From NCBI RefSeq assembly GCF_009295825.1, contig NZ_WHKF01000003.1, positions 1-64,000 of the forward strand: 64,000 nt of DNA. The letters are read 5' to 3'. Below the pieces are notes generated by a model. The model worked only from the letters and a program-made list of their open reading frames with translations, searched no databases and had not been told where the DNA came from. Positions 27,751 through 37,416 of the stretch are shown in pieces; the first letter of the stretch is position 1; each line of letters begins with the position of its first letter. Source of the DNA: Marinifilum sp. N1E240. GTDB taxonomy: Bacteria; Bacteroidota; Bacteroidia; Bacteroidales; Marinifilaceae. Made by a program: the position numbers and the translations under genes.

Positions 27751-29538
27751 TTAGGATTCAGAGCGTATCCAATTCACCAAACCTTTACTTTTTATAATTT
27801 GTCTTAGCTTATCGGGCAAAACTGGTATCTCAAATTGCTTTTCATCTACCATTAGAGTGCCAGAATTGAAGTCAATTTCTATTTTATCTCCTTTTTGATA
27901 AGCTTCCACTATCTCTCGATTTACGATCAACAACAAGCCCTGATTTATAGCAGAACGATAAAAAATTCGATTTACCGATTTTACTATTACTGCTTGCACA
28001 CCGGCATAAGCCAAACCGACTGCCGGATGTTCCCGAGAACTGCCACAACCAAAATTCTCACCTGCTACTATAATATCTCCTTCACGCAGTTTATCTGCAA
28101 AATTATCATCAAAATCTTTAAACAAATGTGGACGAATGCCTTTAGCATCCGAGCTCAACACCTCATAAGTTAAGTTTCCTGCAAACATTTGGTCCGTGTT
28201 CAGATGATTGATATCGGAATAGTCCCAAACTCCAGCAGTTTTTCTATTTTCATCCCGAGCAATTAAATTTACATGAGTATGTAATTTTCGATACGGATAA
28301 GAGCCTCGCTGCTGCTTCTTATCTCTGGGATCAGTAATTTTACCATTTAATGCAGAATGTGCCACTGTTGCTGGTGACGCCAGATAAATTTCAACATTCT
28401 TGTTCCCCATTCGACCTAAAAAATTCCGATTGGCAGTTGACACAACTGTCGTTCCATCTGCAGGAATTCCCTGACCCGTTCCCAAACATGGTCCACAGGA
28501 TGTTCCAAGCAGAATGGCTCCCGATTTCAATAAACTGGAAATAATCCCTTCATCAATCGCTTCCAAATAGATTTCTTTTGAAGCTGGTGCAATCATCAAT
28601 TGGAATCCATCTGAAACTTTCTTTCCTTTTAAAATATCAGCTGCAATTCGTAAATCTTCCAAGCGTCCATTGGTACATGTTCCAATCAAAGCTTGTTGCA
28701 CTTGAATTTCACTTACATCGCTTACTGTCTTCACATTATCGACATGATGTGGTGCAGCAACCAATGGCAATAAATCATCCAAATTAATTAAATATTCCTT
28801 GAAATATTCAGCTCCTGGATCAGCCCAAACACCTTTGATTTTTTCCCCGTAGTAATTTTCCAAAATCTCATCGGGAGGAAAAACAGCATTCTTAGCTCCC
28901 ATTTCCGAAGCCAAATTCGCAAGAGTCATTCGTTCTGCAACCGACAAATGCTTCACTGCTGAACCATGATATTCAATCGACATATAATTGGCTCCCGCAG
29001 AACCAATCATTCCAATAATCCATAAGGAAAGATCTTTGGCATAAACTCCTTCGGGTAACTTTCCATTTAACGTAATTTTAATGGATTCCGGTACACGAAA
29101 CCAGGTCTCTCCCCTTTTCCATAAGCCAGCTGCTTCAGTTCTATCTATCCCTACCGCCATAGCATTAAACGCTCCAGCCGTACAAGTATGGCTATCGCTA
29201 CCAACAATCAACATACCTGGTTTAGCATGATATGACATTATTTGGTGACAAATACCTGAGCCTGAATCGTAAAACTTTTTCACATTCTGTTCCTTTACCA
29301 GTTCACGTACAGCTTGATAATCTGTAGCAAGTTTAGCATTTGTGGGTGGTGCGTTATGATCTAATACAACCATCAACTGATTGGGATTATATACCTTTTC
29401 ACCTCCCATTTTTTCAAATGTTTTGCGAATGCTAGCTGTATTGTCATGAGTTAAAACAATATCGGGCTTTTTAAACACAATACTTCCTGATTTAGCCCAG
29501 AAAATTTTCTCAACAAAAGTTAGGTTTTGCATGAACAT
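27751..29538 (-). CDS. Fused aconitase/LeuCD-type Fe-S hydro-lyase, conserved active site
   Basis: This 595-aa hydro-lyase joins the LeuC-like catalytic part (about 1-410) and the LeuD-like swivel domain (about 430-590) in one chain. The [4Fe-4S] ligands are Cys288 (TCTNGR), Cys348 and Cys351 (SCGPCLG). Active-site features of the superfamily are intact: Asp60-His61, GICHQ with His98, SDSHT with His117, and GSSREH in the swivel domain. It is far shorter than AcnA (about 890 aa) and resembles the roughly 600-aa aconitase/homoaconitase-like proteins. The substrate (citrate, isopropylmalate, homocitrate or other) cannot be decided. It lies 58 bp after its divergent paralogue. Confidence 0.8.
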   Translation of the reverse strand: MFMQNLTFVEKIFWAKSGSIVFKKPDIVLTHDNTASIRKTFEKMGGEKVYNPNQLMVVLDHNAPPTNAKLATDYQAVRELVKEQNVKKFYDSGSGICHQIMSYHAKPGMLIVGSDSHTCTAGAFNAMAVGIDRTEAAGLWKRGETWFRVPESIKITLNGKLPEGVYAKDLSLWIIGMIGSAGANYMSIEYHGSAVKHLSVAERMTLANLASEMGAKNAVFPPDEILENYYGEKIKGVWADPGAEYFKEYLINLDDLLPLVAAPHHVDNVKTVSDVSEIQVQQALIGTCTNGRLEDLRIAADILKGKKVSDGFQLMIAPASKEIYLEAIDEGIISSLLKSGAILLGTSCGPCLGTGQGIPADGTTVVSTANRNFLGRMGNKNVEIYLASPATVAHSALNGKITDPRDKKQQRGSYPYRKLHTHVNLIARDENRKTAGVWDYSDINHLNTDQMFAGNLTYEVLSSDAKGIRPHLFKDFDDNFADKLREGDIIVAGENFGCGSSREHPAVGLAYAGVQAVIVKSVNRIFYRSAINQGLLLIVNREIVEAYQKGDKIEIDFNSGTLMVDEKQFEIPVLPDKLRQIIKSKGLVNWIRSES

Positions 29539-29596
29539 CTACCTTTAAATCATATAGAAATTCTCAAAAAGATATAAGCTTTATTGCTATTCAATA

Positions 29597-31408
29597 TTAG
29601 AACAATCCGCCATTCTGGTAGATCTCGAGTTGCACTTCGGAAAACTTATCGCCGAAAACACTTATTTTTTTACTTAAATTAATAATTTCTCCTGTTTCAA
29701 AATTTACATGAACTTGATCTCCATCAGATAATTTAAGTTTTAGAATATCAATACACGAAACAATTGGGAAAGCAGCATTAATGGCATTTCGCTCATAAAT
29801 AGCACCATAAGACTCAGCAATGATAGCCTGTATTCCTAATGCCTTGAAACAATCCACAGCCTGTTGGCGCGAGCTACCACTTCCAAAATTTTTGTGAACT
29901 ACAACAATATCTCCTGGCTTTGCTTTCCTTGCAAACTCTTCATACCCTTTAAGATTATCAAAAGTATATTGTCCCATTGCAGTAGTATCAGTTATGGTAA
30001 GATAACGATTGTGGTAAATCATATCTGTATCAACATTGTCCATCGGAATGTACCAAACTCTCCCCTCAACTACTTTAGGTCTTTCCTCCTTCTGAAAATC
30101 ATTTTCCGATATATCCGTTAATACCTGTTTTCTTTCCACATAATTGTGCACAATTGGAGATTCTGGAATTTCATCGTGAGGAACAATACATCCTGCGATA
30201 GCCGAAGCTGCTACTGTAGCAGGAGATGCCAAATACACCTCTCCTTTTCCCTGTTTTCCAGGAAAATTTCTATTACCAGTACTTATGGTAACCTCTCCTT
30301 CACCGTTTTGACCAACCTGTCCAGCTGCACAACCAGCACAACCGGCATTGGATACCATGGCTCCAGCTTCTTTAAAAATATTAATCAGTCCTTCCTTTAA
30401 GCATTCATTCCAAATTTCGTCGGTAGCAGGAACCAATTTAAAAACAACACCGGGAGCCACTTTTTTGCCTTTTAAAATTCTACCTGCAATGCGAAAATCT
30501 TCCATTCTACCATTCGTACAACTACCTATTAAAGCAGAATCTATAGGAACACCTTTGGCTTTTATAACGGGAACCGTATTGTGCGGCTCACCAGGCAAAG
30601 CTATTCGAGGAACAAAATCATTCAAATTTAAATCAATAACTTTTTCATAAACGGCATCGGGATCTGCTTTTATCACCTCTAATTTTTCAGTTCTCCTAAA
30701 TTGACTAAATTCCATTATTGCCTCATTCGGCGTAAATAAAATAATAATACAACCCATTTCCGTTGCCATTGATGAAATGGTAATTCTTTCGTCCAAAGTT
30801 AATTTATCAACCTCTTCTCCATAAATCTCCAATGAATAACCTAAAAGTGAATTTGCTCCAAATTCATTCAAAAGACCCAAGACAATATCCTTAGCAAATA
30901 CTCCCTTGGCTCGCTTTCCGTTCAAGTTTAACTTAATTGACTTTGGCACTTTGAACCAAATTTTACCATTATGAATTGCTGATGCGATATCTTTATCACC
31001 CATTCCCTGACCAAAAGCACCAACTGCCCCTAAAATATTAGCATGAGAATCGGTTGTAACAGCTGTAGATCCGGAATAAGCCAAACCTTGCTCGATTAAT
31101 GTATGAGTTCCGATCCCAGAATTTATATCGAACACCTTAAGGTCATTATCACGAGCAAATAACCTGCATATTTGTTGATTAATAGCATATTTTTGATCCG
31201 AGCCAGTTGGATTGCAATCGAAAGTGAAAAATGTTTTCTCAGGATCATCAATTTGAAGATTGTATTCATGAATATTTTTAACAACATTGGCACCACCGAA
31301 ATCTCGCGCAGCACGAACATCAATTTCAATGTCTACAATTTCGCCAGGTTTGACAACATTCTCCTTAGAGTGATTCGCCAATATCTTTTCGATTAGTGTC
31401 ATTCCCAT
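29597..31408 (-). CDS. Fused aconitase/LeuCD-type hydro-lyase with altered active site
   Basis: This 603-aa paralogue has the same fused layout and retains the cluster ligands Cys297 (SCTNGR), Cys357 and Cys360 (GCAGC). Several active-site positions differ: Asp64-Cys65 stands where the superfamily has Asp-His; GIGTH replaces GICHQ; DSHAN replaces DSHT; GSSRQQ replaces GSSREH; and CLG after the last cluster Cys is CAA. The protein is probably still a folded Fe-S enzyme but with a different substrate or a changed mechanism. Met1 and Met3 are both possible starts; MTLIEKILA from Met3 matches LeuC N-termini. It is the promoter-proximal gene of the pair. Confidence 0.78.
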   Translation of the reverse strand: MGMTLIEKILANHSKENVVKPGEIVDIEIDVRAARDFGGANVVKNIHEYNLQIDDPEKTFFTFDCNPTGSDQKYAINQQICRLFARDNDLKVFDINSGIGTHTLIEQGLAYSGSTAVTTDSHANILGAVGAFGQGMGDKDIASAIHNGKIWFKVPKSIKLNLNGKRAKGVFAKDIVLGLLNEFGANSLLGYSLEIYGEEVDKLTLDERITISSMATEMGCIIILFTPNEAIMEFSQFRRTEKLEVIKADPDAVYEKVIDLNLNDFVPRIALPGEPHNTVPVIKAKGVPIDSALIGSCTNGRMEDFRIAGRILKGKKVAPGVVFKLVPATDEIWNECLKEGLINIFKEAGAMVSNAGCAGCAAGQVGQNGEGEVTISTGNRNFPGKQGKGEVYLASPATVAASAIAGCIVPHDEIPESPIVHNYVERKQVLTDISENDFQKEERPKVVEGRVWYIPMDNVDTDMIYHNRYLTITDTTAMGQYTFDNLKGYEEFARKAKPGDIVVVHKNFGSGSSRQQAVDCFKALGIQAIIAESYGAIYERNAINAAFPIVSCIDILKLKLSDGDQVHVNFETGEIINLSKKISVFGDKFSEVQLEIYQNGGLF

Positions 31409-31610
31409 GTTTCAAATTATTTTTGAGTTAGAAGAATTCCGTCGCTTATCTGCTATAAAATAGTAATACCACAAATAAAACTCTACACAAAATCAAGCTC
31501 TTATCTCTTAAATTTACGGAAAAAATATTCCTCAGCATCAAAAACAGGTAGGAATATTCCCCATTTTTTAAAGCTTTTTATCAGAAATTTTTCGGTTTCA
31601 TTAGAGAAGT

Positions 31611-31618
31611 TATCTTTG
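31611..31618 (+). promoter_or_regulatory. -7 box upstream of the MFS gene
   Basis: TATCTTTG matches TAnnTTTG, 17 bp before the ATG at 31636. The expected start of transcription leaves a leader of only about 10 nt. Confidence 0.45.
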
Positions 31619-31635
31619 CAATTCAATTGAAAAAA

Positions 31636-32808
31636 ATGAACAGAACTTACGCTGGAAATATCCCAAAACTTTATGCAATTAAAATTGCGAAATGGTTCAT
31701 GCTAACCATGCCTATAATTGTTCTGTTCTATCAAGAAAATGGGCTTAGCATGCAGGACGTTCTTACCCTAAAAGGGATTTACTCCGTAGCAGTAGTAATT
31801 CTAGAGATTCCTTCAGGATATCTTGCTGATGTTTGGGGAAGAAAAAAATCATTGATTTTAGGAGCCATATTGGGCTGTTTAGGCTTTGTAATTTACTCGT
31901 TTAGTGATGGATTTACCGGATTTCTTATTGCAGAGTTAATACTTGGAATTGGGAGTAGTTTCATATCAGGATCCGACTCGGCAATGCTATATGACAGTCT
32001 TTTAAAAATGAACAGAGAAAAAGAATATCTGAAACAAGAAAGCAGGGTAATGTCGCTTGGAAATTTTGCTGAAGCATTAGCTGGAATTGCAGGAGGAAGC
32101 TTGGCACTGATAAGTCTTAGAACTCCATTTATTTTTCAATCTTTCATTGCTTTTATTGCCGTTCCTGCAGCTTTTCTATTGCTTGATCCTAATCAAAACA
32201 TGCCAAAATCAAAAGCTGGCTTTAAGCACATTTTATCCATCGTAAAATTCTCTCTTTGGGATAGTGCCAAACTAAGGTGGAATATTGTATTATCATCGGT
32301 AATTGGATGTGCAACTTTAACTTTAGCGTGGTTCATTCAGCCTTATCTAAGAGATTTGGACATGGAAGTAAGCACCATTGGCGTAATCTGGACAATGCTT
32401 AATTTAACTGTAGGTGCAGTAGCATTATTAGCTCATAGAGTTGAAGGCTATTTAGGTAAAATAGGAACCTCCATTTTTATTGTAGTCGGCATTTCAGGCA
32501 GTTTTATTCTGAGCGGATGGTTTCATTCTTTAATAGGCGTAGGAATTCTCTTTTTCTTTTATTTTGTAAGAGGAATAGCAACGCCCGTTTTGAAAGATTA
32601 TATCAATAGAATTACTGAATCAGATATGAGAGCAACTGTACTTTCTGTTCGTAATTTTATAATCCGAATTTGCTTTGCTATTATTGGTCCATTTTTAGGT
32701 TGGTACACCGATCATTTTAGCATTTCATCTGCTTTAATTCTTGCGGGTAGTATTTTCTTTGTGCTAGGCGGAATAAGTGTTTTATTTTTAAGAAAAGTAG
32801 AAGCCTAA
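31636..32808 (+). CDS. Major facilitator superfamily transporter
   Basis: This is a 390-aa inner-membrane transporter with about 12 hydrophobic helices. The MFS loop 2-3 signature is present as GYLADVWGRKKSL (about residues 60-72). The ATG at 31636 is preferred to the upstream TTG at 31627, which would add three residues. The substrate is unknown; relatives include drug and sugar exporters. It converges with the MBL hydrolase gene, the stops being 10 bp apart. Confidence 0.85.
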   Translation: MNRTYAGNIPKLYAIKIAKWFMLTMPIIVLFYQENGLSMQDVLTLKGIYSVAVVILEIPSGYLADVWGRKKSLILGAILGCLGFVIYSFSDGFTGFLIAELILGIGSSFISGSDSAMLYDSLLKMNREKEYLKQESRVMSLGNFAEALAGIAGGSLALISLRTPFIFQSFIAFIAVPAAFLLLDPNQNMPKSKAGFKHILSIVKFSLWDSAKLRWNIVLSSVIGCATLTLAWFIQPYLRDLDMEVSTIGVIWTMLNLTVGAVALLAHRVEGYLGKIGTSIFIVVGISGSFILSGWFHSLIGVGILFFFYFVRGIATPVLKDYINRITESDMRATVLSVRNFIIRICFAIIGPFLGWYTDHFSISSALILAGSIFFVLGGISVLFLRKVEA

Positions 32809-32818
32809 ACTCAAATTA

Positions 32819-33583
32819 TTAAACCTCTATTTCTAACTTATCGTAAGCCAAAAATACATTCTCCGGCAATTCTAATTCAACTTCATCATGAAATCCCATT
32901 TGATGGCTAATGTGTGTAAAATAAGCTTTTTCAGGTTTCAACTCCTTCACCAGTTCCAATGCCTCAGGTAAGTTAAAATGAGAAATGTGTTTTTCTTTGC
33001 GTAGCGCATTTACGACTAAAACCTTAGCCCCTTTCATTTTCTCTTTCTCCTCTGGCGAAATATAATTTGCATCGGTAAGATAAACCACATCACCAATTCG
33101 ATAGCCATAAACTGGCAGTTTTAAATGCATGGCTCTTATTGGAATAATCTTCGTTCCATTAATACAAATTGGAGAACCATCAACATCTATCAAGTTCATT
33201 TGTGGTATTCCAGGATACTTAAACTCTGCAAAAACATAAGAAAACTCTTTCATTAAAGAGTTCTGCACTCGTTTTTCCGCATAAATATTTACGGCTTCTT
33301 TATTCACCCAGTTAAAAGCTCTAATATCATCCAATCCTGCCGTATGATCCTTGTGTTCATGAGTAAAAAGAATGGCTGATATATTCTCAACTCCAGCTCT
33401 TAGCATTTGATAACGAAAATCAGGACCACTATCAATTACCAAATTCTGCCCATCGACATAAATTAAGACTGAAGAACGCAATCTCTTATCCCTAAAATCA
33501 TGAGACTTGCAAACAGCACATTTACAAGCAATAATTGGAACACCTTGGGAAGTTCCCGTTCCAAGAAAAGTTAGTTTCACCAT
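32819..33583 (-). CDS. MBL-fold hydrolase, PhnP-like
   Basis: This 254-aa metallo-beta-lactamase-fold phosphodiesterase has the metal motif HEHKDH (His75, His77, Asp79, His80) followed by TAGLDDIR. It also has the PhnP-type Cys cluster CKCAVCKSH (Cys20, 22, 25), which in PhnP relatives binds a structural zinc. PhnP cleaves cyclic phosphodiesters, but no other phosphonate genes are nearby. Many Bacteroidota carry this protein alone, so the real substrate is uncertain. It lies 30 bp after the BASS-like transporter gene and probably shares its transcript. Confidence 0.82.
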   Translation of the reverse strand: MVKLTFLGTGTSQGVPIIACKCAVCKSHDFRDKRLRSSVLIYVDGQNLVIDSGPDFRYQMLRAGVENISAILFTHEHKDHTAGLDDIRAFNWVNKEAVNIYAEKRVQNSLMKEFSYVFAEFKYPGIPQMNLIDVDGSPICINGTKIIPIRAMHLKLPVYGYRIGDVVYLTDANYISPEEKEKMKGAKVLVVNALRKEKHISHFNLPEALELVKELKPEKAYFTHISHQMGFHDEVELELPENVFLAYDKLEIEV

Positions 33584-33613
33584 AGAAATGCATTTTCATC
33601 TGGTCGATCAAGA

Positions 33614-34540
33614 TTATTTTCTTGAATCTTTAAATTCTTTTCGGATAGATAAGAAAAGTAAATAAGCAAGTACCACAACAGCCAATACTGCTGATGGAAT
33701 TGCAGCTTCTTCACCAAACAATGTAAGTGCAGTTACTACAGCAAAGCCTGAACTTTTTATGGTTACCAATAAGTTCTGTGTAATTGCTACCGGAGTTTTC
33801 ACTCCAATTTTTCGGCAAAACTGTTCAAATACCAATCCTAATCCGAATGTCCCTAATATCAAAACCAGGGAAACCAGCAAGAGTACTTCAAAATTAGAAA
33901 AAAATACTTGCCTATTTAAACCTACAGCCGTAAAAATTATCAAAGCAAAACCCCAATCAACAATTCTACCTCTTACCTTTTCAACTGTTGGCTTTATAGG
34001 CTTCCACAATAGTAATCTTGATATTAATAAAGGAACAAGAACCAATTGAATCATTGCTACAAACAAATTCATTGGATCGATACCTCCATCGATATTCGAA
34101 AATAAACCCACAATTAAGGGTGCAAAAAATATTGAGGAAAGAAATGCACCCAATGTTCCAACAATTGCATACTTTAAATCACCTTCGAGTATATGAGAAA
34201 AAGGAATAACTGCAACGCCCGGCGGAGTTGATGCAATGACCACAAAACCTAAAAATAATTCTGGCGTTGGCATCAACCAATAGGATAAACCAATAATTAC
34301 CGCTCCGAAAACCACGTAATTCAAAAGCGAACCAATAATCATTGGTTTAATCATCTCTTTTAAGGGAAACATTGCTTTTGTTGAAATTCCCGTTGTCGAA
34401 AATGTCATTACAACAGCTAGTACATAAAAAGTATAGCTCTTAAAAAATGAAGCATATTGACCAATTAGTAAGCCGAGAATCACTGCAAGCACTAAAATAA
34501 AGTTTCGATTTAAAAGGACTTTGACTGCTAATTGTTTCAT
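33614..34540 (-). CDS. BASS-like membrane transporter
   Basis: This 308-aa integral membrane protein has about 9-10 helices. A conserved stretch with STPPGVAVIPFSHILEGD resembles the helix-break region of the bile acid:sodium symporter superfamily, and the length fits. The transported substrate is unknown; small organic anions are typical. The ORF starts at ATG with a well-placed TTTG-N19-CATCTTTG promoter upstream. Family assignment is moderate, and membership of the related AEC transporters is the alternative. Confidence 0.65.
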   Translation of the reverse strand: MKQLAVKVLLNRNFILVLAVILGLLIGQYASFFKSYTFYVLAVVMTFSTTGISTKAMFPLKEMIKPMIIGSLLNYVVFGAVIIGLSYWLMPTPELFLGFVVIASTPPGVAVIPFSHILEGDLKYAIVGTLGAFLSSIFFAPLIVGLFSNIDGGIDPMNLFVAMIQLVLVPLLISRLLLWKPIKPTVEKVRGRIVDWGFALIIFTAVGLNRQVFFSNFEVLLLVSLVLILGTFGLGLVFEQFCRKIGVKTPVAITQNLLVTIKSSGFAVVTALTLFGEEAAIPSAVLAVVVLAYLLFLSIRKEFKDSRK

Positions 34541-34568
34541 TTTGCAATTTAATTCGATGGATTACATA

Positions 34569-34599
34569 CAAAGATGAAACAATTTTACAGTTATTCAAA
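34569..34599 (-). promoter_or_regulatory. Promoter of the BASS-like transporter/MBL operon
   Basis: The minus strand has TTTG (34599-34596), exactly 19 bp, then CATCTTTG (34576-34569), 28 bp upstream of the start codon. Confidence 0.55.
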
Positions 34600-34725
34600 A
34601 ATTATTCAGAATGAATACAAATTAAAAATTCACAGACATAAATAATCATTTTAAAAATTCTTCCACAAGAACAAAAAGAGCATGCAATCAACTTATTTTG
34701 TACATTTGCCGAAAATTAAAGCACA

Positions 34726-35433
34726 ATGAAAGGCAAACTATATCTTATCCCAACAACTTTAGGTGATACGTCAATTAATCAGGTAATCCCACAAGATATT
34801 CAAGAATTAATTCCAACGATAAAGCATTTTATTGTTGAAAATATACGAACTGCACGCAGATATCTTAAAAAGGTAAACTCGGAGATTATTATTGATGACC
34901 TTAACTTCTATGAGTTGAATAAACATAGTTCGCCAAATGCCATATCAGGATATCTTAATGCTATTAAAGATTTTGATATAGGTATTATTTCTGAAGCTGG
35001 TTGTCCAGGTGTTGCTGACCCTGGCGCTGATGTTGTAAAATTGGCTCACGAAAAAAATATTGAAGTTGTTCCTTTGGTTGGTCCATCATCTATTTTAATG
35101 TCATTAATGGCTTCTGGATTTAACGGTCAGAATTTTGCCTTTAACGGATACTTGCCAATAAAATCAGATGAAAGAGCAAAAAAAATAAAACAGTTAGATA
35201 CAAGATCATTAAGTGAAAATCAGACTCAAATTTTTATTGAAGCTCCATACCGTAACAACAAATTGGTGGAAGATTTAATAGCTAATTGTAGTACTGGAAC
35301 CAAACTTTGTATAGCTGTTGATATTACTATGGAAAGTGAATTTATTAAAACATTACCAATAAAAGCATGGAAAAATAAAGATATTGACCTGCATAAGAAA
35401 CCTGCAATTTTCCTATTACACCGAGAAAAGTAA
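34726..35433 (+). CDS. RsmI-like SAM-dependent methyltransferase
   Basis: This 235-aa tetrapyrrole-methylase-fold protein belongs to the group near RsmI, which 2'-O-methylates 16S rRNA C1402. Conserved stretches are LYLIPTTLGD, ISEAGCPGVADPGA (the SAM pocket) and VPLVGPSSILMSLMASGF. Residues 40-75 (ENIRTARRYL, DLNFYELNKHS) and IEAPYRNNKL also match. The C-terminal RsmI extension is missing, so this is the short Bacteroidota paralogue and may not be the true RsmI. A TACATTTG box lies 17 bp upstream (34701-34708). Confidence 0.8.
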   Translation: MKGKLYLIPTTLGDTSINQVIPQDIQELIPTIKHFIVENIRTARRYLKKVNSEIIIDDLNFYELNKHSSPNAISGYLNAIKDFDIGIISEAGCPGVADPGADVVKLAHEKNIEVVPLVGPSSILMSLMASGFNGQNFAFNGYLPIKSDERAKKIKQLDTRSLSENQTQIFIEAPYRNNKLVEDLIANCSTGTKLCIAVDITMESEFIKTLPIKAWKNKDIDLHKKPAIFLLHREK

Positions 35434-35450
35434 AACAAACCAATACAAAA

Positions 35451-35477
35451 GCAGCACAGACTGAGAATCTGCGCTGC
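35451..35477 (-). terminator. Weak terminator candidate for nrnA
   Basis: Ten-base arms with one mismatch (GCAGCGCAGA and TCTGTGCTGC on the minus strand) are followed by TTTT. It lies 170 bp after the nrnA stop. Confidence 0.35.
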
Positions 35478-35648
35478 GGGTATCATAGTTAAAAATTCAG
35501 GTATAATTCTGACCGCCTAAAATCAGAACTAAATCTTGACTCAGTCTTTTTTATCTCATAACTTTCATATCCAACTAGACTTTCGTCGGGTAGAAAATCG
35601 CAAATACCATACCAAGAGGTCCGAATTACACTCTAAATTACATTTCCT

Positions 35649-36707
35649 CTACTTCTCTAAACTTTCAATAAAAGCAGGAAGTACACTTTTAAACTGATTA
35701 ATTGCATCACCTAACTTTTCTGTTGTTCTTCCACCAGCAGCATTCATGTGACCTCCACCACTGAAGTGTTCCGCAGCAACAGCATTAATTGGCACATTAC
35801 CTTTCGAACGGAAAGAGATCTTTACCATATCATCTTTTTCAATAAAAATAACCGATACTTGCATTCCCTGAATGGAAAGTGGATAATTCACAAAACCTTC
35901 GGTATCGCCATCCTTATAGTTGAATTTCACTAAATCCTCTTTTGTTAGAGTGATGATTGCGGTATTGTACTCGCTCAATACTTCTAATCCCTGATCCAAA
36001 CAATGTCCTAATAATTTCATTCTATCCGTAGAAAAATTATCATACACATTGGAATGAATTTTACTTTTATCGATACCTCGACGCAACAATTCACCAACAA
36101 TTTGATAGGTCCTAGGGTTTGACGAGTTGTAACTCAATCCGCCAGTATCCGTCACAATTCCTGTATAAAGACACTCCGCCATATGCTCATCAATTAAATC
36201 TTCACCACCAAGTGCCTCGATAAACTCATACATAAACTCGCAAGTTGAACACATACTGGTATCAGAAAACATAACATCAACAATATTCTCTGGCTCAGGA
36301 TGATGATCAATCATAATTTTTTTAGCAGGCAAATCCGTCAGAATTTTCTCTAAATCACCAGATCTTTTAAAAGAATTGTGATCTACAATAAAAACCAAAT
36401 CGGACGATTTCAGATAATCCTTAGCTTTTTTCTTATTGGAAGGATAAAGCAAAACTTCTGAATTAAGAGGTAACCAATTCAAAAATATAGGATAATCACT
36501 CGGACTTACAATTTGGGATTTTATTCCTTTTTTCTTTAAATATTGATATAATGCCAATGATGATCCTATAGCATCTCCATCAGGACCTGAGTGAGGTATA
36601 ATTGAAATTTGCTTGGATTGTTGCAATAAAATCTCAGCTTCTTTTATCAGTTTATCATTAATTCTGTTCTGCAAACTATTCATTATATATTGGGTGTAAT
36701 GATTCAA
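35649..36707 (-). CDS. nrnA: DHH/DHHA1 phosphoesterase, NrnA-like
   Basis: This 352-aa DHH-family enzyme probably degrades nanoRNA and dephosphorylates pAp. DHH motifs are in order: IIPHSGPDGDAIGSS, VDHNSFKRSGD, and MIDHHPEPEN (the DHH motif), then TDTGGLSYNSSN. The DHHA1 domain has FSGGGHMNAAGG near the C-terminus. Two starts are possible: MNHYTQYI at 36707 and MNSLQNRI at 36683. The second is closer to the family start, but the sequence does not decide. Confidence 0.88.
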   Translation of the reverse strand: MNHYTQYIMNSLQNRINDKLIKEAEILLQQSKQISIIPHSGPDGDAIGSSLALYQYLKKKGIKSQIVSPSDYPIFLNWLPLNSEVLLYPSNKKKAKDYLKSSDLVFIVDHNSFKRSGDLEKILTDLPAKKIMIDHHPEPENIVDVMFSDTSMCSTCEFMYEFIEALGGEDLIDEHMAECLYTGIVTDTGGLSYNSSNPRTYQIVGELLRRGIDKSKIHSNVYDNFSTDRMKLLGHCLDQGLEVLSEYNTAIITLTKEDLVKFNYKDGDTEGFVNYPLSIQGMQVSVIFIEKDDMVKISFRSKGNVPINAVAAEHFSGGGHMNAAGGRTTEKLGDAINQFKSVLPAFIESLEK

Positions 36708-36879
36708 AAAATTAAGGCGTAAAGATAAAGAGAGATCCTCATATTTTTATCATTCTTATGAAAATTGCTTTTAAAAATAAAAAAAAAACGAAAAAAAATA
36801 ATCCGCCCAAACTGCACGTTATTAGCGAGATTTATTTTGAATCAATCCAAATAAACAAGCTGTAAACTTCCTATTGGTC

Positions 36880-36909
36880 TTGCATGACTGAACGGAAATA
36901 TTATTTTTG
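36880..36909 (+). promoter_or_regulatory. Promoter of ndk
   Basis: TTG (36880-36882), exactly 19 bp, then TATTTTTG (36902-36909), 35 bp before the ndk start. It is one of the best matches to the Bacteroidota consensus in the window. Confidence 0.65.
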
Positions 36910-36944
36910 TATACCAAACGTTAAACTTACACACTTATTAAAGA

Positions 36945-37364
36945 ATGAGAAGCGATAGAACATTTACAATGATTAAGCCGGATGCTGTTGCAGCTGGAAA
37001 CATCGGAGCAATTTTAGCAAAAATCAACGAAGGAGGATTTCGAATTGCTGCTATGAAATACACACAAATCACAAAAGAACAAGCAAAGAAATTTTACGAA
37101 GTACATAAGGATCGTCCGTTTTATGACGAACTAACTGATTTTATGAGCTCGGGACCAATTGTAGCTGCCATCATAGAAAAAGAAGATGCTGTGGCTTCAT
37201 TCAGAAAATTAATTGGTGCAACCAATCCTGCCGAAGCGGCTGAAGGAACTATTCGCAAAGAATTCGCAGAATCGATGTCGAAAAATGCAGTTCACGGTTC
37301 GGATAGTGACGAAAATGCTTGCATTGAAGGTGCATTCTATTTTTCGCAGACTGAAATAATTTAA
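36945..37364 (+). CDS. ndk: Nucleoside diphosphate kinase
   Basis: This enzyme transfers the gamma phosphate of ATP to other nucleoside diphosphates through a phospho-histidine. The 139-aa length is standard. Landmarks are [11 protein letters not shown] at the N-terminus, the phospho-acceptor His117 in NAVHGSDS, and the [12 protein letters not shown]-terminal segment. It is transcribed alone from the promoter at 36880-36909 and converges on the DciA-like gene. Confidence 0.96.
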   Translation: MRSDRTFTMIKPDAVAAGNIGAILAKINEGGFRIAAMKYTQITKEQAKKFYEVHKDRPFYDELTDFMSSGPIVAAIIEKEDAVASFRKLIGATNPAEAAEGTIRKEFAESMSKNAVHGSDSDENACIEGAFYFSQTEII

Positions 37365-37416
37365 GAAAAGCAAAATAGAAGGAGAGCGCATCAAAAGAAA
37401 TTTTGCTGCGTTTTTT

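Noticed and set aside
27460-27807. 115-codon open frame across the tRNA-Arg genes
   Set aside because: It is a translation of two identical tRNA genes, which explains its internal repeat.
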